Shown: positions 1 to 9,646, numbered from the stretch's first letter. The stretch is DNA of 64,000 nucleotides from DASUAS01 sp963819475 (GCA_963819475.1 CAWFWE010000009.1:35357-99356); one strand, 5' to 3'. Numbers and translations: made by a program. The notes: a model not told the origin generated them from the letters alone.

Positions 1-2
1 GC

Positions 3-962
3 GAGGTGGCGACCGGCGGCTCGGTGATCGACCCGAAGATCGTCGAGGCGCTGGTACAGCCGGTCACCGACGACGCCGGCCTCACCGCGGCCGACGAGCA
101 CCTGCTCCACGAGATCGCCGAGGGCCGGCCGATCAAGGCGATCGCCAGCGCGCACGGCACCACCGCGGCCGCGATCGCCGACTCGGTGGAGGAGCTGTTC
201 CTCAAGTTGTCGGAGGGCGCGAGCACGGGCACCGCCGGCGCGCTCAAGCGCCTCCGCATGCTGCACACCGCGATCGTCGACCGCGAGGAGCAAGGTGAGC
301 GGCTGAGCCGACTGCTCCCCGGCGGGTTGGCCGAGAAGGTGCGCAACGAGGGCCGTGCGATCGGCGAGACCGAGGAGCTCGACGTCACGGTGCTCATGGG
401 CGACATCCGCGGCTACTCGGGCATCGCCGAGCGCAGCGACCCGACGCAGCTCGCCGCGCAGTTGAGCGACCATCGGGCCGAGATGAACCGCGCCATCCTC
501 GACGAGGGCGGCACGGTGATGCAGTTCGTGGGTGACGCGGTGATGGCGTGCTTCGGGGCACCGGTGCCGCTCGACGACCACGCCGACCGGGCCGTGTGCG
601 CCGCGCGCTCGATGCTGGAGCGCCAGCGCGAGCTCAACGAGCGGTGGCTGGCGCAGAGTCGCGCGCCGTTCGGCATCGGCATCGGCGTGTCGACCGGGCC
701 GGTCGCCGCCGCGCTGCTCGGCTCCGAGGAGCGGGTCGAGTACACGCTGGTGGGCGACACCGTGAACCTCGCGCAACGGCTGCAGGACCTGGCCCGCCCG
801 TCGGGCCGCATCGTGATCAACGAGAGCACGTACTCGGCGCTGCACTCCGACTTCGACGTGGTGCCGCTCGACGAGACGACGGTGAAGGGGCGGAACACGC
901 CGGTGCGGGCGTACCGCATCGACGTGTTCGACGACATGGAACGGGGACTGGCACATGAGTGA
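3..962 (+). CDS. response regulator-adenylate/guanylate cyclase fusion, 5' end outside window
   Basis: This is the C-terminal part of a larger protein; the reading frame is open through the window edge. The first residues (GGSVIDPKIVEAL) match the receiver-to-HTH linker of the NarL-type regulator encoded at 6980-7642, so the missing part is probably a receiver domain. A LuxR-like helix-turn-helix follows (LTAADEHLLHEIAEGRPIKAIA), then a class III nucleotide cyclase domain. Metal-binding aspartates are visible in MGDIRGYS and FVGDAVMA, and the VNLAQRL motif holds the usual Asn and Arg. In this family the cyclase makes cAMP or cGMP; here it would be under phosphorelay control. The gene overlaps or abuts the ABC ATPase gene, which suggests one operon with the transporter and histidine kinase downstream. 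The HTH lacks several usual LuxR residues and may not bind DNA. Confidence 0.8.
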   Translation, partial: EVATGGSVIDPKIVEALVQPVTDDAGLTAADEHLLHEIAEGRPIKAIASAHGTTAAAIADSVEELFLKLSEGASTGTAGALKRLRMLHTAIVDREEQGERLSRLLPGGLAEKVRNEGRAIGETEELDVTVLMGDIRGYSGIAERSDPTQLAAQLSDHRAEMNRAILDEGGTVMQFVGDAVMACFGAPVPLDDHADRAVCAARSMLERQRELNERWLAQSRAPFGIGIGVSTGPVAAALLGSEERVEYTLVGDTVNLAQRLQDLARPSGRIVINESTYSALHSDFDVVPLDETTVKGRNTPVRAYRIDVFDDMERGLAHE

Positions 963-1038
963 GCGTCGGGAGGCGGGTATCCCGCCGAGCAGCGAGCGGG
1001 GCCTGGGCGGCCCGGCGCCGGAGGCGACGAGAGCGGGG

Positions 1039-1782
1039 ATGATGAGTGACGCGGTGGCGGATGGAACAGCAGGGCAGGTGGTGGAGACGCACGGCCTGCG
1101 CAAGACGTTCGAGTCCGAGGGCGCGCCGGTACGTGCGTTGCGGGGCGTCGACTTCACGATGGCGCCGGGCGAGTTCGTGGCGGTGATGGGACCGTCGGGC
1201 TGCGGCAAGTCCACGTTGCTCAACATCGTCGCCGGCCTCGACACGCCCACCGACGGCGACGTGTGCCTGGCGGGAGAGGCGCTGGTCGGCAAGACCGAAG
1301 ACGAGTTGGCGATCATGCGCCGCCGCCACATCGGCATCGTGTTCCAGTTCTTCAACCTGCTCGAGGGCATGAGCGTGCTCGAGAACGTGACATTGCCCGC
1401 GGTGATCGCGGGCGCGCCACGCAAGCGCGCCGAGACCCGCGCCCGCGACCTGCTCGACCTGCTCGGCCTCGGTGACAAGGCCAAGGACGCGCCCGGTGTG
1501 TTGTCGGGCGGCCAGCGGCAGCGGCTCGCCATCGCTCGCGCGCTCGCCAACGAGCCCACCCTGCTCCTCGCCGACGAGCCCACCGGCGCGCTCGACTCCG
1601 AAGGCGGCCACGAGGTGCTCGAGCTGTTCCGCCGCCTCCATGCCGGCGGCCAGACCATCCTGATGGTGACCCACGACGACGCCGTAGCCGCGGCCGCCGA
1701 CCGCATCGTGCGGATGCGCGACGGGCGCATCGAGTCCGAAGCCGAGGAGGCCGCGGCTTCGGCGGCCTCTACCGCCTTCTAG
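1039..1782 (+). CDS. ABC transporter ATP-binding protein, MacB/LolD type
   Basis: ATPase subunit of an export-type or mechanotransmission ABC system that pairs with the FtsX-like permease just downstream. It has Walker A GPSGCGKST, signature LSGGQRQRLAIARAL and Walker B LLLADEPTGALD followed by the H-loop histidine in VTHDD. Its length, about 247 residues, is normal for the family. I chose the ATG at 1039 (a second ATG lies at 1042). An in-frame ATG at 955 would overlap the cyclase gene by 8 nt and add 28 residues without family similarity, but that overlap could also mean coupled translation. With the kinase and regulators nearby, a role in sensing or removing membrane-active compounds is plausible. 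Confidence 0.88.
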   Translation: MMSDAVADGTAGQVVETHGLRKTFESEGAPVRALRGVDFTMAPGEFVAVMGPSGCGKSTLLNIVAGLDTPTDGDVCLAGEALVGKTEDELAIMRRRHIGIVFQFFNLLEGMSVLENVTLPAVIAGAPRKRAETRARDLLDLLGLGDKAKDAPGVLSGGQRQRLAIARALANEPTLLLADEPTGALDSEGGHEVLELFRRLHAGGQTILMVTHDDAVAAAADRIVRMRDGRIESEAEEAAASAASTAF

Positions 1783-1856
1783 GTCGACGGCGTCGCGAGC
1801 GTGCCCGGTCGCATGGCCGCCCGGCTGCACCCGGCGTTGGTGCCGAGGAGGGAGTG

Positions 1857-4241
1857 ATGGGCGCCATCGTGATGCTCGCGTGCTCCGAGCTGCGCCGGCG
1901 TTGGCGCAGTGTGACCGTGCTGACGCTGCTGGTCGCGTTCGCGGGCGCGGTGGTGCTCGCGCTGGTCGGGGGTGCGCGCCGCACCGAGACCTCGCTGGCC
2001 CGGTTCGAGCACGACAGCCGGTCAGCCGACGTCGAGTTCGACGCCGGCGACGTGACGCCGGCCCAGGTGGACGAGCTCCGGCACTCACCGGGAGTGGCCG
2101 CGGTCGCGCAGCTGCAACAGCTCACGCTCGTCTCCCGCACCGGGCCGTTCCAGAATCAGTTCCTGCCGAGCGCGGCGCAGATCGACCACCGCTTCGGCAC
2201 CGAGGTGGACCGCGCCCGCGTGGTCGAGGGGCGCGCCGCCCACCTCGACGCGGTCGACGAGCTCACCATCGGCGAAGGCCTGGCGACGCTGCTGCACCTC
2301 GGAGTCGGTGACCATTTGCGCTTCGCGTCGTTCAGCCCGGCCGACGTCGAGCAGGCTGATACCGCGCTGGACCTTCATGGACCGAACGTGACCTTCCGCA
2401 TCGTCGGCATCGTGCGCCGGCCCCTCGATCTCGGCGGCCGAGGCGCCGTCGGCGGCGTCATCGTCCCGACACCTGCGTTCCTCGATCGCTACCGCGACGA
2501 GATCGGCTCGTTCTCGGGCGCGGTCCTGCGGGTGCGCACGGTGCACGGAAAGGCCGACGTCGACCGCGCCACCCGGGCCGCGCGCGGGATCTTCCGCGAA
2601 TCGCCGTCGTTCGGCGTGACCAATCTCAACATCGAAGGACAGGGCGCGCAGAACGCGATCGACGTGACCACTGTGGGGCTCTATCTCGCCGCGGCCATCG
2701 CCGCGCTCACTGCGCTGGTCGGCATCGCCATCGCGCTCTCGCGCGAGATCTCGCTCGGCGACACGAACCAGTTGACCCTCAGCTCGCTCGGTCTCCGACC
2801 GCGAGATCGGGTCGCGGCGTCCGCCGCCATCGGTCTCCCCGTCGCAGTGGTCGGCGCGGTGGGGGCGGTGATCGGTGCGGTGCTCGCGTCATCGATCTTC
2901 CCCATCGGCGTCGCCGCCAAGGCGGAACCCGACCCGGGGCTCCGTGTCGACGGCGCGATCATCGGCATCGGGTTGATCGTGATCGCGGGCAGCGTGGCGG
3001 TCCTCGCCGTGGCTGCGGGACTGCGGACGGCCCGAGCCACGCGGCCGCGCGCGGAAGCCGTCGCCCCCAGCCTGTCGGCGCGTGCGACGGCGGAGGCCGG
3101 CGCACCGCCTCCCGTCGCCGTCGGCGTGCGCTTCGCGCTCGACCGGGGGCGCCAGCGCCACGCGCTCCCGGTTCGGTCCTCCTTGCTCGGCGCGGCCTTC
3201 GGTGTGCTGGTCGTGGTGGCGGTCCTGATGTTCACCAGTGGGCTGCACCACCTCGTGCACACGCCGGCGCAGTACGGGTGGACGTGGGACCTCGTCGGTT
3301 ACGACCAGCCCGCCAGCCCGCCGTCCGGTCGCGACTGCGGTCCGATCACCACCACCCTCACCGCGGACCGGAGCTTCTCGGCGGTCGCATCGGTGTGCTC
3401 GAGCGGTGTCGACGTCGGCGGCCGCCCGGTCACGGCCTGGGGTTTCCAGCAGCTGCGCGGGTCGGTGCAGCCCGAGATCGTCGACGGGCGCGCGCCGCAC
3501 ACCGACGGAGAGGTCGCACTGGGTGCCGACACGCTTGCGGCACTCGGCCAACACGTCGGGGGCCGCGTGCGCATCACCGGCGAGGCACGCTCGGCGAACT
3601 TCCGGATCGTCGGCCAGGCGGTCCTCCCCGGCATCACCGACCCCGAGCCGATCGCCGACGGTGTCGCGCTCACCTCGGCCGCACTCGACCGGCTGGGCGC
3701 GAGCGGGGGCTGGAACTTCGTGGTCAAGCTCGCGCCGGGAGTCGACCGCGACGCGGCGATCCGCGCCCAGCGGAAGGCGTCGGTCTTCGGCGGCCCGATC
3801 ACGCCGACGCTGCCGGCGGAGATCGACCGCGTCCGACAGATCCGCCGGTTGCCCCTCGCGCTGGCGGTGTTCGTCGCGGTGATCGCGCTCGTCGCCGTGG
3901 GGTTGGCCCTGGTGTCGTCGTTGCGCCGACGCCGCCGGGAGCTCGCGGTGCTCAAGACGCTGGGATTCACGCGGCGCCAGGTGCGGGCCACCGTCGCGTG
4001 GCAAGCGAGCACCGTGGCCGCGGTCGGCCTCGTCATCGGCATCCCGCTGGGGCTGCTCGTGGGCACCTCCGTGTGGCGAAGGGTCGCCGACGAGCTCGGC
4101 GTGTCGGGCGAGCCCACGTGGCCCGTTCTCGGCATCGCGCTGCTCGCCGTCGGCGCTCTCCTCGCGGTGAACGTGATCGCGGCATTTCCCGCCCGCCGGG
4201 CTGCGAACACCCAGCCCGCAGTCGTGCTGAGGAGCGAGTGA
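1857..4241 (+). CDS. FtsX-like ABC transporter permease
   Basis: A permease of about 794 residues in the MacB/FtsX superfamily, partner of the preceding ATPase. It has the duplicated architecture: a first membrane segment near residues 20-40, a large extracytoplasmic domain, three segments near 270-400, another near 445-465, a second extracytoplasmic domain and three C-terminal segments. The cytoplasmic loop RRRRRELAVLKTLGFTRRQV is the typical FtsX coupling helix. Start ATG 1857 follows a good GAGGAGGGAG ribosome binding site; a GTG directly before it is an alternative. The 74 nt gap to the ATPase gene fits an operon. The substrate cannot be read from the sequence. Confidence 0.87.
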   Translation: MGAIVMLACSELRRRWRSVTVLTLLVAFAGAVVLALVGGARRTETSLARFEHDSRSADVEFDAGDVTPAQVDELRHSPGVAAVAQLQQLTLVSRTGPFQNQFLPSAAQIDHRFGTEVDRARVVEGRAAHLDAVDELTIGEGLATLLHLGVGDHLRFASFSPADVEQADTALDLHGPNVTFRIVGIVRRPLDLGGRGAVGGVIVPTPAFLDRYRDEIGSFSGAVLRVRTVHGKADVDRATRAARGIFRESPSFGVTNLNIEGQGAQNAIDVTTVGLYLAAAIAALTALVGIAIALSREISLGDTNQLTLSSLGLRPRDRVAASAAIGLPVAVVGAVGAVIGAVLASSIFPIGVAAKAEPDPGLRVDGAIIGIGLIVIAGSVAVLAVAAGLRTARATRPRAEAVAPSLSARATAEAGAPPPVAVGVRFALDRGRQRHALPVRSSLLGAAFGVLVVVAVLMFTSGLHHLVHTPAQYGWTWDLVGYDQPASPPSGRDCGPITTTLTADRSFSAVASVCSSGVDVGGRPVTAWGFQQLRGSVQPEIVDGRAPHTDGEVALGADTLAALGQHVGGRVRITGEARSANFRIVGQAVLPGITDPEPIADGVALTSAALDRLGASGGWNFVVKLAPGVDRDAAIRAQRKASVFGGPITPTLPAEIDRVRQIRRLPLALAVFVAVIALVAVGLALVSSLRRRRRELAVLKTLGFTRRQVRATVAWQASTVAAVGLVIGIPLGLLVGTSVWRRVADELGVSGEPTWPVLGIALLAVGALLAVNVIAAFPARRAANTQPAVVLRSE

Positions 4242-4302
4242 TGCGACCGACCGCGCGGTGCCGGAAGCGCGGACACCGCCCCGTTGTCGTCCTACGATCG
4301 GA

Positions 4303-6471
4303 GTGACCGTGGCCACCAGCCTCGACGACGTCCAACCCCTGGAGCTCGCGAGCATCCGCGACGACGTGCGCGAGCGCCCGCCGTGGACGTCGCGCGCCAC
4401 CGCGTCGGTCGTGCTCGCCGTCGTCGCGCTCGCGCTGGCCGTGATCGCGGCGTTGGTCGGCGACCGCGTGCCGCTCGGTCCCGGCCGCGTGCTCAGCGTC
4501 GTGCTGGTCGGCTCGTGGGCGCTGGCGGCGGTGTTCGTCGCGGTGCACCGCCCGCGCGAGCCGCTCGCCGAGATCATGGCGCTGGCCGCCATCGTCGGCG
4601 CCGCGCTGCTGCTCGGTGCCGCGCTCGCCGGCCGCAACGTCGCCACCGACACCGTGCGCGACTTCGGGAGCGGGATGCGGGCGGTGGGTGTCGCGCTGCT
4701 TCCGGCCGTCGGCCTTCACCTCGTGCTCGGACTACCCGACGGTGCGCTCCACTCGCGGCCGCGGCGGCTCTGGACGGGCGCGGGCTACACGGCCAGCGCG
4801 GTCGTCGCGGTGTTCCTGTTGAACGACCGGCCGCGCGTCGCGCTCTGGCCGGTGGTGACCGTCGCCGCCGTCGACACGGTGGTTGGGCTGATCGGGTACG
4901 TCGCGCGCTGCCGGGCGGCGAAGTCGGTGCAGGAACGGGCGCGGCTGCAGTGGCCGGCGTGGGGCGTCGTGGTCGCGGCCGCGATCTCGTTGACCGCGTG
5001 GGTGCTGCACGAGCTGGTGACCTGGCCGGAGCCGATCCGCGCCGTGGCCCTGAGCACCAGCATGCTCGTGCCGCTCTCCCTCGCGCTCGGCGCCTCCGAG
5101 CGCATCGCGGTGCGCATCGACCGCCTCCTGGTGCACACGATCACGATGGCCGGGCTCGCGGCGATGGTGGCGGCGTCGTACCTGCTCATCGTGCTCGGCC
5201 TCGGGCGCTCGCCGACGGGCGACGAGAAGACGCTCCTCGGCCTCTCGATGCTGGCCGCCGCGGTGGCCGCGCTCCTCTGGATCCCGGTGCGCCAACGGCT
5301 CACCGACTTCGGTACCCGGCGGGTGTACGGCGAGCGCCACGCGCCCGACGAGGTGATCCGCACCTTCGGCAGCCGGCTCACGCGCGCGCTCCCGCTCGAC
5401 GAGCTGCTGCTGCAGCTGGCCGAGTCGCTGAAGAAGACGATGACGCTGAGCGTCGCCGAGGTCTGGACGCGGGGGAGCACCGGCCGGTTGGAGCGGGCGG
5501 TGTCGGTCCCCGACCGCGGTGCCGCGCACCTGGTGCTCGGCGCCGAGGAGGAGACCGTGGTCGCGCGCGCGGGCGTGTCCGGCGCGGCGTGGGCGCGCAT
5601 CTGGCTCCCCGCGATCCTGCGCTCCGAGGACGAAGTGCTCCGCGTCGCACCCATCACCAACAGCGGCGAGCTGCTCGGCATGATCGTCGTGCGCCGGCCC
5701 GACGGCGGTCTTCCGTTCGACGAGCACGACGACCAGGCGCTCACCGAGCTGGCCCGCCAGGTCGGGCTGGCGCTGCACAACGTGAAGCTCGACTCGGCGT
5801 TGCAGGAATCGCTCGACGAGGTGCGCCGGCAGGCCGACGAGCTGCGCGCTTCACGGGCCCGAATCGTCGAAGCCGGTGACGCGCAACGGCGCCGCATCGA
5901 GCGCGACCTTCACGATGGCGCGCAGCAGCACCTGGTGGCGCTGGCCGTCAGCGTGAACCTCGTGCGGCAGATCGCGGACACCGACCCCGACACCGCCAAG
6001 GCGATGCTCGAGCAGATCGGCACCGACCTGCAGGAGGCGGTGCAGGAGCTGCGCAACCTCGCGCACGGCATCTACCCCCCGCTCCTGATGGACCGCGGTC
6101 TCAGCGAAGCGCTGTCGGCGGCGGCCGGGCGCGCCGCGCTCCCCACCGGTGTCGACGCCGACGGCATCGGCCGCTACTCGCAGGCGGTGGAGGCGGCGGT
6201 CTACTTCTGCTGCCTCGAGGCGCTCCAGAACGCGGCCAAGCACGCGGGTGACGGCGCCCAGGCGATGATCACGGTGCGGGAGGACGAGCACGCGCTGCTG
6301 TTCGAGGTGCGCGACGACGGCGCCGGCTTCGACCTCGCAACCGGCGCCCACCATGGACACGGCTTCGTCAACATGAGCGACCGGGTCGGGGCCATCGGCG
6401 GCAGCATCACCGTGGAGTCGGGCCCGGGGCGGGGCACCGCCATCCGCGGCCGCATCCCGCTGAACGACTGA
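4303..6471 (+). CDS. membrane histidine kinase, NarL/DesK class (HisKA_3), with GAF-like region
   Basis: A sensor kinase of about 722 residues. The first third holds roughly nine or ten hydrophobic segments, then a cytoplasmic GAF-like region, a short coiled coil, the dimerisation/phosphoacceptor box ERDLHDGAQQ (His about 537) and a HATPase_c domain with N box NAAKHAG and G box DDGAGFD. The LAHGIYPPLL motif is typical of kinases that pair with NarL/LuxR-type regulators, and two such regulators lie just downstream on the opposite strand. The start is uncertain: GTG 4303 or GTG 4309. A TACGAT hexamer at 4293-4298 could be its -10 box and favours 4309. The gene is convergent with the receiver-only protein, with a 15 nt gap. 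Confidence 0.88.
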   Translation: MTVATSLDDVQPLELASIRDDVRERPPWTSRATASVVLAVVALALAVIAALVGDRVPLGPGRVLSVVLVGSWALAAVFVAVHRPREPLAEIMALAAIVGAALLLGAALAGRNVATDTVRDFGSGMRAVGVALLPAVGLHLVLGLPDGALHSRPRRLWTGAGYTASAVVAVFLLNDRPRVALWPVVTVAAVDTVVGLIGYVARCRAAKSVQERARLQWPAWGVVVAAAISLTAWVLHELVTWPEPIRAVALSTSMLVPLSLALGASERIAVRIDRLLVHTITMAGLAAMVAASYLLIVLGLGRSPTGDEKTLLGLSMLAAAVAALLWIPVRQRLTDFGTRRVYGERHAPDEVIRTFGSRLTRALPLDELLLQLAESLKKTMTLSVAEVWTRGSTGRLERAVSVPDRGAAHLVLGAEEETVVARAGVSGAAWARIWLPAILRSEDEVLRVAPITNSGELLGMIVVRRPDGGLPFDEHDDQALTELARQVGLALHNVKLDSALQESLDEVRRQADELRASRARIVEAGDAQRRRIERDLHDGAQQHLVALAVSVNLVRQIADTDPDTAKAMLEQIGTDLQEAVQELRNLAHGIYPPLLMDRGLSEALSAAAGRAALPTGVDADGIGRYSQAVEAAVYFCCLEALQNAAKHAGDGAQAMITVREDEHALLFEVRDDGAGFDLATGAHHGHGFVNMSDRVGAIGGSITVESGPGRGTAIRGRIPLND

Positions 6472-6486
6472 GCAGCGGCGCGCCCG

Positions 6487-6885
6487 TCAACCGGCGGGGG
6501 ACCGATCCGGCGAATGGCCGAAGCGCTCCCACACCTCACGGACGACGGCGGGCCCGAACTCCTCCTTGTGCACGTACTGCACCGCGCCCGAGGAATCGGC
6601 GTCCGAGGGGAGGTCGGCGGCCTGGTACGTGGAGAGGAGCATGACGACGGCGTGCGGGTGGGCGGCCGTGATGCGCCGGGTCGCCTCGATGCCGTTGATC
6701 CCGGGGAGGTTGATGTCCATCAGGACGAGACCGGGCGTCAGGGAGTCGGCCAGCTCGACCGCCTCCTCGCCGCTCTCCGCTTCGCCCACCACCTCGAAGC
6801 CGGGCGTGGCGGTGACCACGGCACGGGCGGCACGGCGGAAGGGTGCTTGGTCGTCGACGATCAGGACGGGGACGGAACCGGACAC
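6487..6885 (-). CDS. stand-alone response regulator receiver
   Basis: A single receiver domain of about 132 residues: acidic pocket VDDQ, phosphoacceptor Asp in LVLMDINLPG, switch Ser/Thr in LLSTYQ and Lys in VHKEEF. No output domain follows. It probably acts through protein contacts, as a phosphate sink or by controlling the neighbouring kinase. I placed the start at GTG 6885. The longer frame upstream has no receiver similarity, and a GACAAT hexamer at 6892-6897 sits exactly 12 nt before this GTG, as expected for a leaderless transcript. Confidence 0.82.
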   Translation of the reverse strand: MSGSVPVLIVDDQAPFRRAARAVVTATPGFEVVGEAESGEEAVELADSLTPGLVLMDINLPGINGIEATRRITAAHPHAVVMLLSTYQAADLPSDADSSGAVQYVHKEEFGPAVVREVWERFGHSPDRSPAG

Positions 6886-6891
6886 GACTCC

Positions 6892-6897
6892 ATTGTC
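6892..6897 (-). promoter_or_regulatory. putative -10 box, leaderless start of receiver gene
   Basis: GACAAT lies at -12 to -7 relative to the GTG at 6885. The same hexamer sits at the same spacing before the SARP gene at 28721. Confidence 0.4.
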
Positions 6898-6979
6898 CCA
6901 TCCGGGGCCGGAGCCCCGGCAGGGTGCGGACACCACCCCGAGCGGGTGGGGAGACCTCACCGGCCGCGGCCGGGTGGCG

Positions 6980-7642
6980 TCAGCGGTCGGCCAGGTAGAG
7001 GAGCACCGCCTTGACCCGGCGGTGCACGTCGGGCTCCTCCGAGAGCCCGAGCTTGGAGAACACCGAATTGATGTGCTTCTCCACCGCCCGCTCGGAGAGG
7101 CCGAGCGCCGCCGCCACCGAGGCGTTGTTGCGGCCCTGGGCCATCTCCGCCAGCACCTCGCTCTCCCGGGGGGTGAGGTACTGGAGGGGGGAGTCGGCCC
7201 GGCGTGAGCGGGCGTCGACGAGCGCCTCGACCACTTTGGGGTCGATCACCGAGCCGCCGCCCGCGACCTCGCGGATCGCCCGCACCAGCTGGTCGACGTC
7301 AGAGACGCGTTCCTTCAGGAGATAGGCGCGCCGCTCGGAGCCACCGTCGAGCAGCTCGAGCGCGTACCCCGGCTCGACATACTGGCTGAGCACCACGACC
7401 CCCAAGCCGGGATGCGAGTGCCGCAGCTGCGCGGCGGCGCGGACGCCTTCGTCGGTGCCCGTCGGTGGCATGCGGATGTCGGTGAGCACGACGTCGGGCG
7501 TCGCGGTGTCGACGGTCGCGAGCAGTCCGTCGAAGTCCTCGCAGACCCCGGCGACCTCGATGTCGGGATCGGATTCGAGCAGCCGGGTCACGGCCTCGCG
7601 CACGAGGTAGTTGTCTTCTGCGACTACGACCCGGATGGGCAT
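6980..7642 (-). CDS. NarL/FixJ-family response regulator
   Basis: A 220-residue two-domain regulator. The receiver domain has AEDNYLVREAV, phosphoacceptor Asp in VVLTDIRMPP, and Lys in LLKERV; the C-terminal LuxR HTH has LTPRESEVLAEMAQGRNN and AVEKHINSVFSKLGL. The start is ATG 7642, where receiver similarity begins. The upstream extension of the frame is not supported. It is the likely partner of the histidine kinase at 4303-6471. It diverges from the DUF2207 gene, with only 52 nt between the start codons. Confidence 0.9.
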   Translation of the reverse strand: MPIRVVVAEDNYLVREAVTRLLESDPDIEVAGVCEDFDGLLATVDTATPDVVLTDIRMPPTGTDEGVRAAAQLRHSHPGLGVVVLSQYVEPGYALELLDGGSERRAYLLKERVSDVDQLVRAIREVAGGGSVIDPKVVEALVDARSRRADSPLQYLTPRESEVLAEMAQGRNNASVAAALGLSERAVEKHINSVFSKLGLSEEPDVHRRVKAVLLYLADR

Positions 7643-7649
7643 GTTGGGG

Positions 7650-7655
7650 AGGCTA
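7650..7655 (-). promoter_or_regulatory. putative -10 box of NarL-type regulator
   Basis: TAGCCT on the minus strand ends 8 nt before the ATG at 7642, leaving no room for a leader. A second TAGCCT on the plus strand (7680-7685) faces the divergent gene at 7695. Confidence 0.4.
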
Positions 7656-7694
7656 CGCGACGGCCTGGCCGGTCGCCGGTAGCCTCCCCCGCTG

Positions 7695-9524
7695 ATGAGG
7701 GTGCGTCGGGCGGTTGCACTGGCCTTCGTGACGTTCGTCGCGTGCGCGTCGACGCTGGTGGTCGCCCGGCCCGCGTCGGCCGGCGTCACGGAGCGGATCA
7801 CGAACTACCGCTCCGAGGTCACCATCGAGCACGACGGCACCATCGAGGTGCACGAGACCATCGCCTACGACTTCGGCGTCGTGCCCCACCACGGGATCCT
7901 CCGCGACGTCCCCGTGCGCACCGACCAATCAGGCAAGGACGGCTACGACCGCGTGTACCCGCTCGACGTGGTGTCGGTGGCCGCGTCGGAGGGGACGCCG
8001 GCCCAGTACACCGTCGAGGACCAGGGCGACGACCAGCGCATCAAGATCGGCGACCCCGACGTCACCATCACCGGTGCGCACGTCTACGACATCACCTACC
8101 GCGTGCGCGGCGCGATGAACGGGTTCGACGACCACGACGAGCTGGTCTGGAACGCCGTCGGCACCGAGTGGCCCGTACCCATCGAGCAGGCGAGCGCGGT
8201 CGTGCGGGCACCCGCGGACATCCAGAAGGTGCTGTGCACCACCGGGCCCTTCGGCTCGTACTCGCCGTGCGCGTCGGCGTCGTCCTCCGGCGCCGAGGCG
8301 ACGTTCGGGCAGACGCAGCTCGCGCCGTACGACGGGATGACGGTCAGCGTCGCGATCCCGAAGGGCGCGGTGGTGCCGTCGCCGACGCCGATCCTGGAGG
8401 AGCGGTTCAACCTCGCGTCCGCCTTCCGGGTGACGCCCGCGACCGGCGGCATCTCCGGCGGGATCCTGGCGCTGTTCGCGGTGCTGGCCGGCCTCCTGGT
8501 CTGGAAGTTCGGGCGCGACCGCCGCTACCGCGGGTCCGCGGTCGACGCCGCGTACGGTCCCGTCGACGCGACCGACGGTAGCGAGCCCGAGGTGCGCGCG
8601 CCGCTGCGCGAGGCGGAGACGCCGGTCGAGTTCGAGCCGCCCGACAACCTCCGGCCCGGCGAGCTCGGGACGCTCATCGACTTCGAGGCCAACCCGCTCG
8701 ACATCACCGCCACCATCATCGACCTCGCCGTGCGCGGGTACCTGAAGATCGAGGAGCTCGACAAGGCGTGGTACCAGCGCAAGCACGACTGGCTGCTCAC
8801 GAAGCTCCCCGAGGAGGGTGAGCTGCGCCGCTACGAGCGCACGCTCTACGACGGGCTGTTCGCGGACGGCGACCAGGTGAAGCTCTCCGACCTCCACAAC
8901 AAGTTCGCCGAGCGCATGAGCAAGGTGCGCGAGCAGCTCATGGACGACGCCATGTCGAAGGGCTGGTTCGCCCGCAAGCCGGGGACGGTGAAGGTCCTGT
9001 ACGGCATCCTGGGCATCCTCGTCCTCGCCGCGGGGGTGGGGCTCACGGTCCTCCTGGCGTCGGAGACGCACGCCGCGTTGCTCGGCGTGCCGGTGATCGT
9101 GGGCGGGATCCTGCTCCTGATCGCGGCGCGCTGGATGCCGCATCGCACGGCGAAGGGCTACGCCACCCTGCGGCACACGCTCGGCTTCAAGCGGTTCATC
9201 GACGAGTCGGAGAAGCGCCGGGCCGAGTTCGCCGAGCGCAAGAACATCTTCTCCGAGTACCTGCCCTATGCGGTCGTGTTCGGGGCCACGAAGCAGTGGG
9301 CGCGCGCGTTCGCCGACCTCGGCGACGAGCCACCGGACACGTCGTCGTGGTACGTGTCGCAGCACGCGTTCGACTACGCGATGTTCTCCAGCGCGATCGA
9401 CGGCTTCGCGGTGACGAGCGCGGGCACGCTCACGTCGGCGCCGTCGTCGAGCGGGTCCAGTGGCTTCAGCGGCGGCGGCTTCTCCGGCGGGGGCGGCGGC
9501 GGGGGCGGCGGCGGCTCCTGGTAG
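7695..9524 (+). CDS. DUF2207 domain membrane protein
   Basis: A 609-residue predicted membrane protein of the DUF2207 family. It has an N-terminal signal peptide (residues about 1-30), an extracytoplasmic beta-rich domain with the typical early motif EHDGTIEVHETIAYDFG, one membrane segment near residues 255-275, a cytoplasmic part, two membrane segments near 435-485 and a C-terminal tail almost only of Gly and Ser ending GGGGSW. That glycine tail is a common mark of this family. Function is not known. The gene is divergent from the response regulator and may share control with it; a TAGCCT box at 7680-7685 is a possible -10. Confidence 0.85.
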   Translation: MRVRRAVALAFVTFVACASTLVVARPASAGVTERITNYRSEVTIEHDGTIEVHETIAYDFGVVPHHGILRDVPVRTDQSGKDGYDRVYPLDVVSVAASEGTPAQYTVEDQGDDQRIKIGDPDVTITGAHVYDITYRVRGAMNGFDDHDELVWNAVGTEWPVPIEQASAVVRAPADIQKVLCTTGPFGSYSPCASASSSGAEATFGQTQLAPYDGMTVSVAIPKGAVVPSPTPILEERFNLASAFRVTPATGGISGGILALFAVLAGLLVWKFGRDRRYRGSAVDAAYGPVDATDGSEPEVRAPLREAETPVEFEPPDNLRPGELGTLIDFEANPLDITATIIDLAVRGYLKIEELDKAWYQRKHDWLLTKLPEEGELRRYERTLYDGLFADGDQVKLSDLHNKFAERMSKVREQLMDDAMSKGWFARKPGTVKVLYGILGILVLAAGVGLTVLLASETHAALLGVPVIVGGILLLIAARWMPHRTAKGYATLRHTLGFKRFIDESEKRRAEFAERKNIFSEYLPYAVVFGATKQWARAFADLGDEPPDTSSWYVSQHAFDYAMFSSAIDGFAVTSAGTLTSAPSSSGSSGFSGGGFSGGGGGGGGGGSW

Positions 9525-9646
9525 CAGCGGGGGCCGGCCGCCGCATCCTGACGCAGGCTCCGGGCTACCTACAACTCGGTAGGCGATGACGTGCGCGCGC
9601 AGGTGGCATTGTGCGGTCGGCATCGTCATCGAACGAAGGAACACGC

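Noticed and set aside
955..1038. N-terminal extension of the ABC ATPase starting at ATG 955
   Set aside because: The 28 added residues have no similarity to the family; the ATG at 1039 gives the usual N-terminus. Coupling by overlap cannot be fully excluded.
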